Assembly (NCBI GenBank): GCA_031288765.1
Contig: JAITQV010000455.1
Location: 1 to 5,867 of the forward strand
Reading direction: 5' to 3'
Length of the DNA: 5,867 bases
From: Planctomycetaceae bacterium
GTDB taxonomy: Bacteria; Planctomycetota; Planctomycetia; Pirellulales; Thermoguttaceae
The position numbers and the translations under genes were made by a program. This document shows positions 5,264 through 5,867 of this stretch, piece after piece. The notes beneath the pieces were generated by a model. The model searched no databases, was not told the origin of the DNA, and was given only the letters and a program-made list of their open reading frames with translations. Position 1 is the first letter of the stretch. Every line of letters begins with the position of its first letter.

Positions 5264-5475
5264 CGGGCAATTACTGAAAACAATGATGCAAGGCAAACTT
5301 CATTTTCAACCTAATTTTTTTTACTAAACAACCTCAGTAGCCAAGAACTCCACACTATTAACCTCATTAAAAGGGTAAAAATGAAGCAATGAGTTCGGTT
5401 TTTTTGGAAAAATTATCAATAAAGTACAAATTATAGAAAATAAAGCCAAATACGTAAAGACCACTTTTAAAATAG

Positions 5476-5709
5476 ATAGGTACCAACAAACCACTGCAGG
5501 GAACAATTATTTTTATTCGACGAACCGACAATAATGGTATGATTGATATTCTTGGACATCGTTGGGTGATAAATTCACTTTGGACAAATCGTTTAGTACA
5601 AGCCGAAGTAAAGATCAATAAAAACATCATCGAATTTTATCAACTACAGCGGCAAGACCTCAAGGAACAACCTTTATTAAATAAAGTTAAAGATTATTTG
5701 AACAAATAA
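5476..5709 (+). pseudogene. Integrase-type transposase, decayed C-terminal remnant
   Basis: The open stretch of 77 codons runs from just after a stop (5473-5475) to TAA (5707-5709) and has no start codon near its beginning. It reads GTIIFIRRTDNNGMIDILGH, then RWVINSLWTNRLVQAEV, and ends IIEFYQLQRQDLKEQPLLNK. This resembles the C-terminal beta-barrel that follows the rve integrase core in many transposases (FIRxTDxxGxIxILGxxW, then an NRLVxAE pattern). In a whole protein this domain helps bind the element's DNA ends. The catalytic core with its D, D and E residues is missing. In the same frame upstream, fragments of plausible protein sequence are broken by three stops. I infer a degenerate insertion element. 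The exact IS family (IS21- or IS481-like) cannot be settled from this part. Confidence 0.68.
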
Positions 5710-5752
5710 TCTTAATAAAACAATAAATATAAAAATACTAATTATCGTAATT

Positions 5753-5837
5753 TTGTGTGCCAGCGAAAAAGAATCGCGCAATGACAATTTTTACACACAA
5801 GTGGTCATTTTTCGCTGCCACTTGACCAATCATTTTT
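5753..5837. repeat. Overlapping inverted repeats, possible transposon end
   Basis: Several short repeats overlap just after the integrase remnant: TTGTGTG/CACACAA (5753-5759, 5794-5800), AGCGAAAAA/TTTTTCGCT (5762-5770, 5808-5816), AAGTGG/CCACTT (5799-5804, 5818-5823) and TGGTCA/TGACCA (5802-5807, 5823-5828). A-T-rich direct repeats of the form TCATTTTT (5805-5812 and 5830-5837, with the related ACAATTTTT at 5784-5792) are spaced 20-25 bases apart. Such patterns are typical of transposase-binding sites near element ends. The placement fits the right end of the integrase element, but this is inference. Confidence 0.4.
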
Positions 5838-5867
5838 GGATGTTCTCCCGGATTATTTAATATGTTT

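Larger units (their letters stand above)
4993..5475. other. AT-rich non-coding stretch with several hairpins
   Basis: No intact gene is seen. Besides the hairpins listed separately there is ATTTAG/CTAAAT around TCTC (5001-5006, 5011-5016) and ATATTT/AAATAT (5057-5062, 5067-5072). From about 5383 the frame of the downstream integrase remnant can be read with stops at 5434, 5455 and 5473, giving pieces such as MSSVFLEKLSIKYKL and RPLLK. It may therefore be decayed coding sequence. A short pyrimidine-rich run ACCCCTCCCC lies near 5082-5091. Confidence 0.45.

Noticed and set aside
5324..5630. Minus-strand open frames opposite the integrase remnant
   Set aside because: The plus-strand frame shows a recognisable integrase C-terminal pattern, whereas the minus frames are only hydrophobic low-complexity sequence.
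1..5867. CRISPR array, tRNA or rRNA genes
   Set aside because: No regularly spaced identical repeats and no tRNA cloverleaf or rRNA core sequences were seen.

Overview
The window most likely comes from a planctomycete (phylum Planctomycetota). The strongest marker is a DUF1559 protein with the type IV pilin-like leader GFTLVELLVVIAIIG, followed by PAVQAAREAARR. This family is hugely expanded in that phylum. A small lipoprotein with a carboxypeptidase-regulatory-like fold follows it, which is a common planctomycete arrangement. The DNA is AT-rich (roughly 40% GC in genes and lower between them, by eye), which would suit a host-associated or anaerobic planctomycete lineage better than the GC-rich free-living ones. 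That habitat is inference only.

Layout. Bases 2-196 (+) hold the C-terminal end of an IS4-clan DDE transposase cut by the window edge. Bases 197-497 are non-coding with one clean hairpin. Four genes follow on the minus strand. In transcription order (right to left) they are the DUF1559 surface/pilin-like protein (4596-3298), a small lipoprotein (3267-2827, only 30 bases after it), a secreted SGNH/GDSL esterase (2607-1852) and a secreted Asp-box (BNR) sialidase-like protein (1688-498). Bases 4597-5475 are a long non-coding stretch full of inverted repeats, including a multi-hairpin region (4688-4992) that could be a structured RNA. Bases 5476-5709 (+) hold the C-terminal end of a decayed integrase-type transposase, followed by a structured AT-rich tail that may be a transposon end.

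How the parts may work together. The esterase and the sialidase-like protein both carry export signals and look like an extracellular glycan-processing pair: ester removal followed by, or alongside, glycan hydrolysis. O-acetylated sialoglycans such as mucin are one possible target, but the substrate cannot be read from the sequence. The DUF1559-lipoprotein pair looks like one transcription unit for cell-surface proteins. A similar 26-base motif lies upstream of the esterase and the sialidase on the same strand, with a weaker version upstream of the DUF1559 gene, so the units may share a promoter or regulator. Transposase remnants at both ends suggest an accessory region.

The points most worth a second look are: (1) the 4688-4992 multi-hairpin region; (2) the repeated upstream motif and the 161-base inverted-repeat unit at 2626-2786; (3) the roughly 38-residue N-terminal extensions, each with a strong Shine-Dalgarno sequence and internal hairpins, on both the DUF1559 and sialidase genes; and (4) possible transposon ends around the integrase remnant.
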